The notes below the pieces were generated by a model that saw only the letters and a program-made list of their open reading frames with translations, had not been told where the DNA came from and searched no databases. DNA of 64,000 nt from Planctomycetaceae bacterium (GTDB taxonomy: Bacteria; Planctomycetota; Planctomycetia; Planctomycetales; Planctomycetaceae): NCBI GenBank assembly GCA_020638955.1, contig JACKHO010000008.1, positions 124,001-188,000 of the forward strand, written 5' to 3'. Made by a program: the position numbers and the translations under genes. Of this stretch, positions 1-9,135 are shown piece by piece (within the stretch, counting starts at the first letter, position 1; every line of letters starts with the position of its first letter).

Positions 1-338
1 GCAACCGCGGGAGCAGAAATTGGAGGAAAAGCCGGGATGGGCTCTTCCGGAACTTCAGCCGGTATTTCGGGGGGCGGCTCTGCGGGTGTTGGGAGTGAAC
101 GAACAACGGCGGGCGCGGGCAAAGGTGGTGCTTCTACAACAACGGGTGTGTCGGGTTCCTTTGGTACCATATCCAGTTCTTGAGTTGGTTCGGCCTCAAC
201 AACCGGCAATTCGACCGGAGCACGGCTCACGCGGAGGCCGGTCAAGACAATGAGAATAATCAGAATCCCGACGAGGTTTGCGACCACGTCGAGAAACGAG
301 TCCGAACTGAATCCAATGCTGTCATTCCGACGCGCCAT
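1..338 (-). CDS. ExbD/TolR-like membrane protein, 5' part only
   Basis: This is the first 112 codons of a gene that runs off the left edge. The ATG at 338 lies 6 bases after the stop of the preceding gene, so the two are surely co-transcribed. The protein has a short charged N-terminus (MARRNDSIG), one membrane segment (FLDVVANLVGILIILIVLT) and then a long linker rich in Pro, Glu and Val. This is the layout of ExbD/TolR or MotB-type partners of proton channels: one membrane helix and a large periplasmic part. The position behind a MotA/TolQ/ExbB gene and another ExbD-like gene supports this. The conserved Asp of the ExbD membrane helix could be the D in FLDVV, which is an inference. The C-terminal domain is outside the window. 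Confidence 0.8.
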   Translation of the reverse strand, partial: MARRNDSIGFSSDSFLDVVANLVGILIILIVLTGLRVSRAPVELPVVEAEPTQELDMVPKEPDTPVVVEAPPLPAPAVVRSLPTPAEPPPEIPAEVPEEPIPAFPPISAPAV

Positions 339-344
339 TGCTTA

Positions 345-2345
345 TTACTCCAGCACGTGTTCGGTTGAAGACTTCAGGCCCCAGGAGTGAACCACTTCAG
401 CCACATGGCCCAGTTGCGCGTTCCCCCCGGGATGCACCACAAATGTCACTTGTGGACGCCAGACAAATCCCGAAGGCGCAGCCCCCCAGGAACGGACTTC
501 CAGTTCAACCAGTGCGGCGATTTGCCGTTGCAGATCGAGCGAGTCACGGACATTCGCGAATGAAACAGATTGCTGTGCTGCACCAGCCCCGGAGGCAATG
601 CGGTCGTTCCAAACGTCAATTGCCACTTCACGCTCTACGCCAATTGCCCCTGAGCGGGCCGTCGGGAACCGTAGTCGCGGCTCACCATTTCGTTGACCGC
701 CACCTGCGGAACTTTGACCGAAATCGGGAAGTGCTGAGAGGGCCTCAGGCGTTCCCATCCCCGCAGTCGATGAGCCCGTTGTGGCCGAACCGCGTTGCGA
801 CGAGCCCGCCGATGATGTTGCACCATTCGGAGCAAGGGCAGTACTCGACTCATCCCGGAATCCGCCAACGCCTTCACCTGGACGGAATGGTTGATCAACC
901 GCCGGTGGAACAATACTCCCCGCACGCCCCTGTTGCTGGCCAAAGGGATTGGCCTGCTGTGAACCCGCGAAAGGATTCTCTCCCCCGTTTGAATTTCGCT
1001 GCGCCTCGGCTGAGCCAGTGTTGGATTGTGACTTTGGTGAATACAGCCGGCGACCACTTCCAAAATCATCGGGAGTAGGGGAATTCCTACGGTGTGGGCT
1101 GACCCATTCCGGGTTGGCGATTGCGTAAGGATCCTGCACGTTTCGCATCCGGTCGACTTCGGCCATGCGGAACGTGCCGCGTTCATCGGCAAAGGTCAAC
1201 GTCTCGGTATAGCGGCGGTCGCGCCCACCCGGAATGAACTGTGCTGCCGCCTCCTGCTTTCGCAATGATTCCTCAACCGCGCGACGACAGGCTTCGGCTG
1301 CCTGAGGATTCGACTCCGGCCAGGCCATTTCATCTTCATCGAGAACCAGTTCGTATCCCGCCTCGGCTTCTGTGCCTTCGAGTAGTTTGCGAGCCACATA
1401 GAAACCGGTCGTTCCGCCGGGACGGACGACGAGCAGCACATACGGCTTTTCAGAGTTTCCATTCCCCGCGGCTTGAGTTCGCTTCTGGAATTCAACCAAC
1501 GCTTCCACGCCCGCCCGCAAAGGATTGTCGTCGGGCAGGAACCCATTACAGTCGGCCGCGGAAATGGAGACTCCTTCGGCTGGAAAGTGGAAAGAGTCAG
1601 CCCGGCATTCAATGAGAATAGGCTTGCGGTTGGTCCCGGCCAGTGGATCGTGCGCGACAAGTGCAATACGTGGCTGCCGGTTCTTCTGGTCTTCGACGAG
1701 TTGCTGCTGATTCTTTCCGAGTTGCGCGAGCTGCTGCTCCTGCTCGCTCTTTTTCTGCTGGAGTGCCGTGTTCTGAGCCGCGAGTTGCTTCAACTGCTGC
1801 TCCATTTGCTCATTCGCACCTTGCAACTGACGCACATCTGCCAGCAGCGCATTGGTCTGGCTTTGGGTGGTCATCCAGTTGTGCTGTTCGGTCGCTAGCT
1901 GTTTTGCACGGTCGGAGTACTTGTCCTGGAGTGCCGAGAGCCTGGCGCGCATTTGCTCGTTGAGCTTCTGCTCCTGCAAGTTGCGTTGAGCGAGGCGTGC
2001 TTCATATTCCAATCGAGCTAGCTCAGCAGCAGTTGGTCCAGGTGGATCCTCAGTGACTTCTGGCAGCACCGGCTCGTCGACTTCGCGACGTGGTAATACG
2101 GGCATTTGTGGAACGGGCGGGACACGCAGCGTCGGCATGACCGCAACAGTTGTCAGCTTGGGGGGCTCGGTTTTTTCAACCTCGATGGTGGCCTGCAGCG
2201 TCTCTTGTTGCTTCTGAGCAATGGCTTGAGTACGAATGCGTCGGGTCGTCACAAGCAATATGAGAATGAGTGCTCCCATCGTGCACATGAGTACGGCAAG
2301 AAAGGGGAACATGGTGAAGGTCGGCTGTGAGCGGGGACGCTTCAA
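345..2345 (-). CDS. Large ExbD-like membrane protein with coiled coil
   Basis: The protein has 666 residues and begins at a TTG (2345); no upstream ATG is available and no strong ribosome site is visible. An N-terminal membrane helix at about residues 12-33 is followed by a Pro/Val-rich linker and a Gln-rich coiled coil at about 110-220. Next come a conserved-looking domain (230-400) containing VRPGGTTGF and a Ser/Gly/Asn-rich disordered stretch (430-560). A C-terminal domain with the related string VVHPGGN ends the protein. The single N-terminal helix and its place between a MotA/ExbB gene and another ExbD-like gene suggest a stator partner in a proton-driven complex that spans the periplasm. 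It is far longer than a classical ExbD of about 140 residues. The exact function is unknown. Confidence 0.75.
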   Translation of the reverse strand: MKRPRSQPTFTMFPFLAVLMCTMGALILILLVTTRRIRTQAIAQKQQETLQATIEVEKTEPPKLTTVAVMPTLRVPPVPQMPVLPRREVDEPVLPEVTEDPPGPTAAELARLEYEARLAQRNLQEQKLNEQMRARLSALQDKYSDRAKQLATEQHNWMTTQSQTNALLADVRQLQGANEQMEQQLKQLAAQNTALQQKKSEQEQQLAQLGKNQQQLVEDQKNRQPRIALVAHDPLAGTNRKPILIECRADSFHFPAEGVSISAADCNGFLPDDNPLRAGVEALVEFQKRTQAAGNGNSEKPYVLLVVRPGGTTGFYVARKLLEGTEAEAGYELVLDEDEMAWPESNPQAAEACRRAVEESLRKQEAAAQFIPGGRDRRYTETLTFADERGTFRMAEVDRMRNVQDPYAIANPEWVSPHRRNSPTPDDFGSGRRLYSPKSQSNTGSAEAQRNSNGGENPFAGSQQANPFGQQQGRAGSIVPPAVDQPFRPGEGVGGFRDESSTALAPNGATSSAGSSQRGSATTGSSTAGMGTPEALSALPDFGQSSAGGGQRNGEPRLRFPTARSGAIGVEREVAIDVWNDRIASGAGAAQQSVSFANVRDSLDLQRQIAALVELEVRSWGAAPSGFVWRPQVTFVVHPGGNAQLGHVAEVVHSWGLKSSTEHVLE

Positions 2346-2404
2346 GTGACTGAGTACGCTGAGTCAAATACTGAAAAGTGTGTAGGGAAGGAAAACGACA
2401 AGAC

Positions 2405-3898
2405 TTAAGCCGCTCGTGAGCGTGCTGTCAGCAAGTGGACGGCGGCAGTGAGGTTGTGCAAGGTTTCATCGAACGTTTCGGCAGCCCGCACAACCTTGAG
2501 ATTCTCCGCCAGACTGCTTTGCAGCCGCACAAGGTCGGCTTCGTTACCTCGCAAGTCTGCGAGAGCAGCGGTCTGTTGCTGCAGCAACATGGCGTGATGC
2601 GCTGCTGCGTCGGAGAGTTTGTCAAAACTTGTCTGCCAGCGGTTGAGTGAATCGACGAATGAGGAAAGACGCTGTGACAGTTGATCGACACTTTGGGAGG
2701 TTTGCGACTGATGTTGCTGCATGGTTTGTTCGAAGCCACGGCAGACAGCATCTGAGAGTTGTTGGAAGCGTTGTGCCAACAATTCGCTTTGTTGTTCTTG
2801 AAAGTTCTCTCGATGTACGAGATCACCCAGAAGTGATTCGGTGACCTGCGTGTAAGCCGCGACGAATTCGTTCCGAAATTCCTGCAGCAGTTGTGCATGT
2901 TGTGCCGCACTTGCTTCGTGCGATGAGCCCAGAGCCATCGACATGGCCTGCTGCTGTGTGTCGACCAGTTGTGACCAGCGGTCACGGAAGTCGTTGAGCG
3001 TTTGGCTCCACAGCTCCGACTGGCCAGCGACGAATTCATCACTCTGGGCGAGAAGTTGCTCGGCGACTTTCTCGTGCGCTTCAACAACCGGATTCGTCGT
3101 CGGAGCGTCGGGGAAGCAGCGATTAATTTCCAGGCGGCAACGTTCGTCGATTTCCGAGAGCAACTGTTCTTCGTTCCGTTTCACGAAGAGCGACAGGAAC
3201 CCCAGGATGAGCGACGACGTCAGGGCAATCGCTGTCGTGTCGAACGCCAGGGCCAAATCGCGGGTGACGCTGTTGAGTGCGGTGTCGAGTTGATCGGGCG
3301 TGAGGTTCGCAATGGCGAGTGTGATGCCCATGACGGTGCCGAGGAACCCGATGATGGGAACCGCCCAGACGACAGTGTTCATCAGTGAATAGCTGGCAAA
3401 CATTCGGTCGGCCGCAGCTTCGCTCAAATACGCAACGTGGTCCGACGTTCCTTCCGATGAATTCGACTGCTGAAAGTAGACCAGCAGGTGCCGCAGACGG
3501 TTGCCCCAGTAGGTGTTGTAGTTGCGGTCGTCGAGAGCATGCACGCGCTCGTGCAGTTGTGAAAGTCGTTCTGGCAGGGGGGCAGTGGGATCGGAAATGC
3601 CGAAGTCGCGGACTCGTCGAAACACCGACCATTCCCAAGACACGGTGAGTGACTTAATGGCCAGGATGCTCAATCCCACGAACGAGAGCGACATCAGCAC
3701 GCGCTCGGTCCAGTGCATGCAGAAATAGCGGTACACCCAGGCTGGCCATACAGGCCAGAACTCGATGGCCGAATAGAATCCCGCTGCGAGTGCGAGTCCC
3801 CACAGCCAAGGGGAAAGTACAACCTGAAGGAAGAGCGACGCCGGTCGGTTACCCGGTTCGACGTGCGAATGAGAAGCAGAGACGGTGCTGGTCGACAT
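2405..3898 (-). CDS. MotA/TolQ/ExbB-like proton channel protein
   Basis: The 497-residue inner-membrane protein has two early hydrophobic segments (about residues 23-45 and 62-85) and then the channel-type pair of helices near NTVVWAVPIIGFLGTVMGIT and AFDTTAIALTSSLILGFLSL, which is the MotA/TolQ/ExbB signature region. The C-terminal 250 residues are Gln-rich and predicted coiled coil (LSQRLSSFVDSLNRWQ and similar). The ATG at 3898 was chosen. A start at 3940 would add 14 residues without a better ribosome site. It heads a minus-strand cluster with two ExbD-like genes, 59 and 6 bases apart, so the three probably build one proton-motive-force-driven complex. The C-terminal coiled coil is unusual for TolQ/ExbB and may reach the cytoplasmic side or organise oligomers. 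Confidence 0.85.
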   Translation of the reverse strand: MSTSTVSASHSHVEPGNRPASLFLQVVLSPWLWGLALAAGFYSAIEFWPVWPAWVYRYFCMHWTERVLMSLSFVGLSILAIKSLTVSWEWSVFRRVRDFGISDPTAPLPERLSQLHERVHALDDRNYNTYWGNRLRHLLVYFQQSNSSEGTSDHVAYLSEAAADRMFASYSLMNTVVWAVPIIGFLGTVMGITLAIANLTPDQLDTALNSVTRDLALAFDTTAIALTSSLILGFLSLFVKRNEEQLLSEIDERCRLEINRCFPDAPTTNPVVEAHEKVAEQLLAQSDEFVAGQSELWSQTLNDFRDRWSQLVDTQQQAMSMALGSSHEASAAQHAQLLQEFRNEFVAAYTQVTESLLGDLVHRENFQEQQSELLAQRFQQLSDAVCRGFEQTMQQHQSQTSQSVDQLSQRLSSFVDSLNRWQTSFDKLSDAAAHHAMLLQQQTAALADLRGNEADLVRLQSSLAENLKVVRAAETFDETLHNLTAAVHLLTARSRAA

Positions 3899-4090
3899 AC
3901 CACATCCTGCAATGAGGGATAAAGGCAAGGAGCAGGTCATGCACTGGGCAGACCTTCCCGTGCCTTATTCATCGTCACAGGTGGAGGGAGATCGTGAAAA
4001 AAATGTGGCGACCCGGAAAAAAGACTCAAGATTCCAGATCGCGGCAGCCCAGCGACCGGCGGATGTCGCGGGATACTGAGAAATTGTGGC

Positions 4091-6052
4091 CTAATCCTTC
4101 AGTTGCCATTGCTCATTGAAGAAATTGGCATCCACAACTTTTCCCGGCCAACGCGAATTGATGGGTGTTTGCACATCGATGACGGCCCAGTCGGGCAGCT
4201 TGGGAGTTTGTCGTGCGTTGTTCAGATAGTCGTACTCGCGATACGTGAATCCACTGTTGAGCACAATGTACCGCTCGGGATTCAACGGGTTCGGGTAGAT
4301 GAGAACGGGTACATGCGAATCTGCGGGGTACATCTTGTCACCAATTGTGATGGATTCTTTGGTCCACTTGATGGGGAGCTTGGGAAGCACACGCTGGATG
4401 AGCGCGTTGGAACTGGGGTCGCCGAACAGGACGAGGTTACAGTTGGCAATGTCCTGTTCGGTGACCTCGGAAGCGGCCTTCTGGCGGGCATCTCCGCGCA
4501 TGTGCTGTCGCCAGTGCGTTGCTGCATGTTGCAACTCACTGGCCGCCCAAGCTTCTGTCTTTTCATGGAAGGCCTTTCCTTCAGGGGAGACCAACAGAAA
4601 CGGCTGCATGAATGCGTCATCGATGGGCCCCTGAAGTTCATGTCGCTTGTGCAGGCCACTCGGGGTTGATGGTTCACCCGCCAGCCACTTGCCTTGCTGC
4701 TGATGCAGTCGGAGTGTCAAATCACCTGTGCCGGTCACAGCCACGGCCTGACCGTTGACCGTCACAGGTGTGTCCTGCTTGTCACGATGGATTTGGACTG
4801 TGACATCTGTCGTACCGCTCACTGAAACGGCACATTGATCGAAGGTGACCTTGGCAAACTTCCAGTGCTCATCGAGGTTGTGGAACACAATGCGGCCGAA
4901 GTCGTCGTACTTAAGCGTACAAGTCAGTGCGGTGAATGGTTCCGGACTGGTGCGCCCGGCCTGTTCGATTTCAGCGAGCAGCCGGGTAATTTCCACCGCG
5001 GAGTCAGGATGAATTTTGTGAGCCGTTTGCGGTCCGATGATGTGTGTGAGTTTCATGCCCGCTTGTTCACAGGCGGCTTCCATGACATCGGCGGCCTGCT
5101 TCTGGCGGTCAATTTCTCCGCTGTAAGCTACGGTGGGGATGAGCTTCAGGTTCTCGACCCACGGAGGGCAGTCGTACATTTGCCACAAAGTTTCTTCGTA
5201 GCTCGGAGGATTCAGCGTTTCTCCCTGGAAGGACTTCAGGAATTCAGGTGTCTCACTGAATCCGGCACCGGGATTCGAGGCGAAGAACTGGCGGGGATAG
5301 TGGACCGTAAAGTGCCACGCTCCAGCTCCTCCCATTGAGAATCCACGCACTGCGACGCGATTGTCGTCGATGTTGTAGTTGGCTTTCGCATGTTCCAGTG
5401 CTTCCCAGACGTCGACTTCACCCGCGAATTTGAATGCGTTCGAATAACGACCGTAGGGATGCAGCACAATGGTTCCGGGCGGTTCGAAGTTCCCGGCACT
5501 GTGCATGCGCTGGACGATAAACTGCGTTTCCAGACTGCGCTCACCACGACCGTGGAACCAGAGATCACAACGAGCAGGCTTCTCTTTGGAATAGTCCTCG
5601 GGAATGACCAATCCGTAAGGCTGCACGGTGCCATCGAGCTTCGACCGATATCCGCGGACCACTAAACCGGTTTGTGTCGTCCAGGGAGTTTCACCCTTCA
5701 TCAACGCTTCTGCACGGGAAATTCCTTCTGCCAGCACTTCATGGGCACCTTTGATTTCACGTTCATTGTAGAGCTCGTTGAAATCGAGTGCCTGCTGAAT
5801 GGCTCGGTGAAAGATTTCGACATCGGTGAGAAGTTGTGGCGTACGGGCGTCGCGACGTAGTTTCAATCGGTTGATGAGCCCCGTCAGACGTTCCAGTCCG
5901 GCTTCCAGTTTTTCTCGATCCGCTGCTGGAATCTCAATTCCTGGAGGAGGAATTTGACGGACCGAGTCGATGTTGTTGTCGGCCGGTCCATCAGCCAGGC
6001 AGGGGATCACGGCAAACAGAAGGAGAACGACAGCCAGAAAGCGAGAACGCAT
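4091..6052 (-). CDS. Secreted alpha/beta hydrolase, prolyl-oligopeptidase/esterase type
   Basis: The 653-residue protein carries an N-terminal signal peptide (MRSRFLAVVLLLFAVIPCLA). The nucleophile elbow RGFSMGGAGAW fits GxSxG. A later Asp in YSGEIDRQK and a His in GPQTAHKIH are the likely remaining triad members. The fold belongs to the prolyl oligopeptidase/PHB-depolymerase-like esterases common in planctomycetes. A C-terminal half holds a beta-rich region and a domain ending in DWAVIDVQTP. The ATG at 6052 follows an AAGG about 9 bases upstream and gives a clean signal peptide; the longer reading from 6106 would bury it. The substrate cannot be read from sequence. The sialate O-acetylesterase gene lies upstream on the same strand, 113 bases away. 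Confidence 0.85.
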   Translation of the reverse strand: MRSRFLAVVLLLFAVIPCLADGPADNNIDSVRQIPPPGIEIPAADREKLEAGLERLTGLINRLKLRRDARTPQLLTDVEIFHRAIQQALDFNELYNEREIKGAHEVLAEGISRAEALMKGETPWTTQTGLVVRGYRSKLDGTVQPYGLVIPEDYSKEKPARCDLWFHGRGERSLETQFIVQRMHSAGNFEPPGTIVLHPYGRYSNAFKFAGEVDVWEALEHAKANYNIDDNRVAVRGFSMGGAGAWHFTVHYPRQFFASNPGAGFSETPEFLKSFQGETLNPPSYEETLWQMYDCPPWVENLKLIPTVAYSGEIDRQKQAADVMEAACEQAGMKLTHIIGPQTAHKIHPDSAVEITRLLAEIEQAGRTSPEPFTALTCTLKYDDFGRIVFHNLDEHWKFAKVTFDQCAVSVSGTTDVTVQIHRDKQDTPVTVNGQAVAVTGTGDLTLRLHQQQGKWLAGEPSTPSGLHKRHELQGPIDDAFMQPFLLVSPEGKAFHEKTEAWAASELQHAATHWRQHMRGDARQKAASEVTEQDIANCNLVLFGDPSSNALIQRVLPKLPIKWTKESITIGDKMYPADSHVPVLIYPNPLNPERYIVLNSGFTYREYDYLNNARQTPKLPDWAVIDVQTPINSRWPGKVVDANFFNEQWQLKD

Positions 6053-6107
6053 GAATGGTAACCTTACGAAAGATGCTAAAGACCGTTTCAAAACCTCTCT
6101 GGGCATT

Positions 6108-6127
6108 CACAGACAAGAATGTCTGTG
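6108..6127 (-). repeat. Short perfect hairpin between two minus-strand genes
   Basis: CACAGACA and TGTCTGTG are separated by AGAA, giving an 8 bp stem with a 4 base loop, 38 bases downstream of the sialate O-acetylesterase stop. There is no immediate T-run in either direction, so it could be a processing hairpin, a weak terminator or a copy of a dispersed intergenic element. Confidence 0.5.
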
Positions 6128-6165
6128 CCACCGGGTTTCGTGCAATGAAGAATTCAACAGCCGTA

Positions 6166-7539
6166 CTATTTTGCAGCGACTCCGCGCCAGCCTTCAGTCT
6201 GGAACGGTGACGCGGGCAGTCCAGCCGAATTAGCGAGGTTTGGTTGAGCAACTTTGTGCCAGCCGAAACGGACGTTTTTGGGTGCGTCGACTCCCTCGGC
6301 GGACACGATGACGGAATCACCATCAATGGTGGCCTGGGCGGCGACGTACTCGCCGGACTCGCCAGCAATTTGGAATTCGGTCAGTGGTTTGCCGTCGGAA
6401 CTTTTCAATCCTTCGCCGGTATGGGTGAAGCGGATGCGAATTTTGTTGCCGTCGACTTTCATAGAATCGTAGAGTGGTCCTGAGTAGATGACCCCTTCGC
6501 GACCATACGTCTTGGCGAGAGCCCACAGGCTCAGTCGGTGACCGACGTCCCGCTTGTTGCGGGGATGAATGTCGGCCAGATTGTCGACAAGGTCTGTTGT
6601 GACAATCATACCGGTGCGTGGAATAGACATGCTGGCGACCTGAGCCTCCCACAGAGCGGGGAGTTGGCCTGGTTCATAGCTACCCGACCAGGGAGCGATT
6701 TGCACGTAATAGAAGTCGAGGTCGGGATTCTGGAACGAGTCGCGCCAGCCGAGAATGAGGTCTTCCATTTTCTGACGGTATGCGAAGCCGTTTTTCTGCA
6801 TGGCATTGGTTTCCCCCTGATACCAAATGGCGCCACGAACACCGAAGTTTGTGATGGGAGCAATCATGCCGTTGTACATTCCACCGGACTTACCGTCCTT
6901 AATTGTCCACGGTTCGATTGGCGACCCACCCCACGAGCTGTTGATGAGTCCGACAGGGACGTTGAGTTCTTTCTGCAGTTCGCGACCGAAGTGGTAGAGC
7001 ACTGCGGAAAAAGTGGGGATGGTTTCCGGCGTACAGGCTGTCCAGTGTGCGTTGATGTCACCGGCTGGTGCTTTTTCCTGAACTTTCGGCACATGGTACA
7101 GACGAATGTTGGGGTTACCCGCTGCTTTGATGTCATCGGGAGCCCCATGTGTGTTTGTGAGTTGCCATTCCATGTTGGACTGGCCTGAGCCAATCCAGAC
7201 TTCGCCGAAAAGGACGTCTTCCAGGACAATGTCATTAGTCCCGTGTACTTGGATTACGCGGGGCTTTCCGTCAGCTTTTTGAGCTGGCAGTTCCACAATC
7301 CAGGCACCTGAATCATTGGCCGTGGCTGATTTGGCGGCATCGCCAAGTGTTACCGTGACTTTTTCACCTGCATCGGCCGTTCCCCAAATTCGAACCGGTT
7401 GGTCACGCTGAATGACCATGCCACTTTCCAGAATGGTAGGCAGTTTGACCTCAGCATGGACCGGGGCGACGAACAAACAGGCGGTGAGCAGGGCTGCTGC
7501 AGAGAGTGCAGCACGCGCGGCAAGGAGTGGACTTTTCAT
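6166..7539 (-). CDS. Sialate O-acetylesterase (SASA family)
   Basis: The 457-residue protein has a signal peptide (about residues 1-29, ending APVHA). The SASA-family hallmark GQSNMEW lies near residue 118, with the nucleophile Ser inside it. GAIWYQGETNA near 238 is another conserved block. DIHPRNK supplies the Asp and His expected for the catalytic dyad. Enzymes of this family remove acetyl groups from sialic acids or from polysaccharides such as xylan. An N-terminal beta domain (about 30-105) precedes the catalytic part. It probably acts in the periplasm or outside the cell, and fits the other glycan-degrading genes here. The actual sugar substrate is not known. Confidence 0.9.
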   Translation of the reverse strand: MKSPLLAARAALSAAALLTACLFVAPVHAEVKLPTILESGMVIQRDQPVRIWGTADAGEKVTVTLGDAAKSATANDSGAWIVELPAQKADGKPRVIQVHGTNDIVLEDVLFGEVWIGSGQSNMEWQLTNTHGAPDDIKAAGNPNIRLYHVPKVQEKAPAGDINAHWTACTPETIPTFSAVLYHFGRELQKELNVPVGLINSSWGGSPIEPWTIKDGKSGGMYNGMIAPITNFGVRGAIWYQGETNAMQKNGFAYRQKMEDLILGWRDSFQNPDLDFYYVQIAPWSGSYEPGQLPALWEAQVASMSIPRTGMIVTTDLVDNLADIHPRNKRDVGHRLSLWALAKTYGREGVIYSGPLYDSMKVDGNKIRIRFTHTGEGLKSSDGKPLTEFQIAGESGEYVAAQATIDGDSVIVSAEGVDAPKNVRFGWHKVAQPNLANSAGLPASPFQTEGWRGVAAK

Positions 7540-7728
7540 CAGGTGAGCTATCCCGGAAACGAGGAAGGTGAATCAACGACTGCTGATGTGAATCGACGGC
7601 GCTCTCTGTGTCAACTGACCAGTGCGATTTGGCGGGACGTTGAGAACGTGGAGTGCGGCTGCGCCTCAGTTGAAACGTTGAGGCGATGGCCATCTTGAAG
7701 CGAACGAGCGGTACTTGCTGACCGCATC

Positions 7729-7775
7729 AAAAAAGAGAGCGATGCCTTCAGGACATTACGCCGGAGGGCATCGCT
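7729..7775 (-). terminator. Rho-independent terminator after the CBS gene
   Basis: Read on the minus strand, a 12 bp stem (7764-7775 with 7738-7749, one G-U pair) closes a loop of about 14 bases and is followed by CTCTTTTTTG. It starts 36 bases after the CBS-protein stop, so it ends that transcript before the sialate O-acetylesterase gene. Confidence 0.85.
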
Positions 7776-7810
7776 TTGGTAAATCATTGCGACTGCTAGT
7801 TTGTGTCGGA

Positions 7811-8242
7811 TCAATACTGATCGAGCAGATACTTCAGCAAATCGCCCGATGTCACCATGCCGACGAGTTCGCCGTCGTCAACGATGGGGAGCGAGTGGAA
7901 CTTGCCGTTGGCCAGAACGTCTGCCGCGTCTCGAATTGTGCGGTCGCTCGACAGGGTGACGGCGTCTTTTGTCATGACTTCTTCGACAGACGTCGTGTGG
8001 TCGAGTACTTCGTACACAGGCTGGTTGGCGTTGACGCCCACAGCATTTGGAAAGCTCACCCGCATCAAATCGAGATAGCTGAGAATACCAATGAACTTGG
8101 TGCCGCTGACGACGGGCAAATGGTGAAACGAGGATTCACTGAAAATCTTGCCGACCGTTGAAAGGGGCGTGGTGACGTTAATGGTCTGCAACGTCGTCGT
8201 CATGATGTGACGAATGGACTCATTATGTTTGAGCCGTGACAT
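7811..8242 (-). CDS. Two-CBS-domain protein
   Basis: The 143-residue cytosolic protein consists almost entirely of two CBS domains. The first runs at about residues 8-62 (IMTTTLQTINVTTPLSTVGK to the SYLDLMRVSF end) and the second at about 75-140 (VMTKDAVTLSSDRTIRDAAD to VTSGDLLKYLLDQY). CBS pairs bind adenine nucleotides and act as energy sensors or regulatory modules. No catalytic domain is attached. The ATG at 8242 was chosen because AGGAG lies 5 bases upstream; the longer frame to 8314 lacks this. It is monocistronic: a terminator follows and a 0.85 kb gene-free stretch precedes it. Its partner protein is not evident here. Confidence 0.9.
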   Translation of the reverse strand: MSRLKHNESIRHIMTTTLQTINVTTPLSTVGKIFSESSFHHLPVVSGTKFIGILSYLDLMRVSFPNAVGVNANQPVYEVLDHTTSVEEVMTKDAVTLSSDRTIRDAADVLANGKFHSLPIVDDGELVGMVTSGDLLKYLLDQY

Positions 8243-8247
8243 GTGTA

Positions 8248-8290
8248 CTCCTGCTGCGGGTCCCCTTGAAGGACCCCATTGAAAAAGGGG
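8248..8290 (-). promoter_or_regulatory. Leader of the CBS gene: ribosome site and alternative hairpins
   Basis: The minus strand carries AGGAG at 8252-8248, 5 bases before the ATG. Just upstream, GGGTCC (8258-8263) can pair with GGACCC (8271-8276). The overlapping CCCC (8274-8277) can instead pair with GGGG (8287-8290). The two hairpins exclude each other. A regulatory role is only a possibility, since the second stem is just 4 bp. Confidence 0.35.
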
Positions 8291-9135
8291 ATGTGGACAC
8301 TCTGGATGCTTCAAAGAGTTTCAAATTGCGTGCCATGTGCGAACGTTCAGTCGCTTTCCTGGGAAATACTTTCGACGCCGTCGGAAACCAGTGATTTAGC
8401 TCGTAAGTGCAGTTCTCACTTCTGATTCTGCCGGTCAACGTCTCGGGAGAATCTCCTTCCTGTCACACATGGCGCGCGAACGGGCACACCTTGGCCGAAC
8501 TTGCTGAGTGACCTGTGCAACGCCGTACTTAATAGTGGTGATCCCACAACATTTGAGGCGGACTGGACCACGAGGAATGCTGTCGATGTCGCCAAAAAAC
8601 GGCAGCATTGGGGAGATTTGTCAACGTTTCTCTCGAAATCTTGTTGCGTTGTTGCATCTGTGACGTAGGTTTTTGAACCCTCAAGTAAACAATTTGCTCC
8701 CGGCAACAGGAAGTCGGAATCGAAAGCAGCGTGGAATGTTGCCTCTTCGATGAATCCCTGGTGATTTTGTGCGTCCTCTCCCCTGAGACGTTGCAAGTCG
8801 TCACCAATGGGTGAATATCGAAGTACCTGGCAGTTCTCGCGTTTCTCTGCTGGTCATTGATGACCGCAGTGGACTTTCGCATTTCGAGACCACACTGCGC
8901 CACAAACTCGGTCTGCCTAAGCAGTGCCGTAGTGGCTGAGTGTGTATTAACCGCATCCAATCTTCCGACCGGTGGAGCAGGGACTTTGTCTCGCTGGGCA
9001 AGTGGATAACTCGGTGTGGTGAGGAGTGCTGTCGAGTTGGGAATTTGTGCGTCCGTGCAAGTTCCTGTCCCGAAAAGTCGTTTCGCGTCAACCGCGAAGC
9101 GTTCCGTCTCGAAATACGTCTCTCGGATACTCACC
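8291..9135. other. Gene-free stretch between divergent genes
   Basis: About 845 bases hold no reading frame with recognisable protein features. Open frames exist on the minus strand (for example 8529-9137), but their translations are rich in Cys, His, Ser and Arg runs with no domain, signal peptide or ribosome site. No tRNA fold, sigma-54 -24/-12 site or clear terminator was found. It must contain the promoters of the CBS gene and of the response regulator. Confidence 0.6.
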
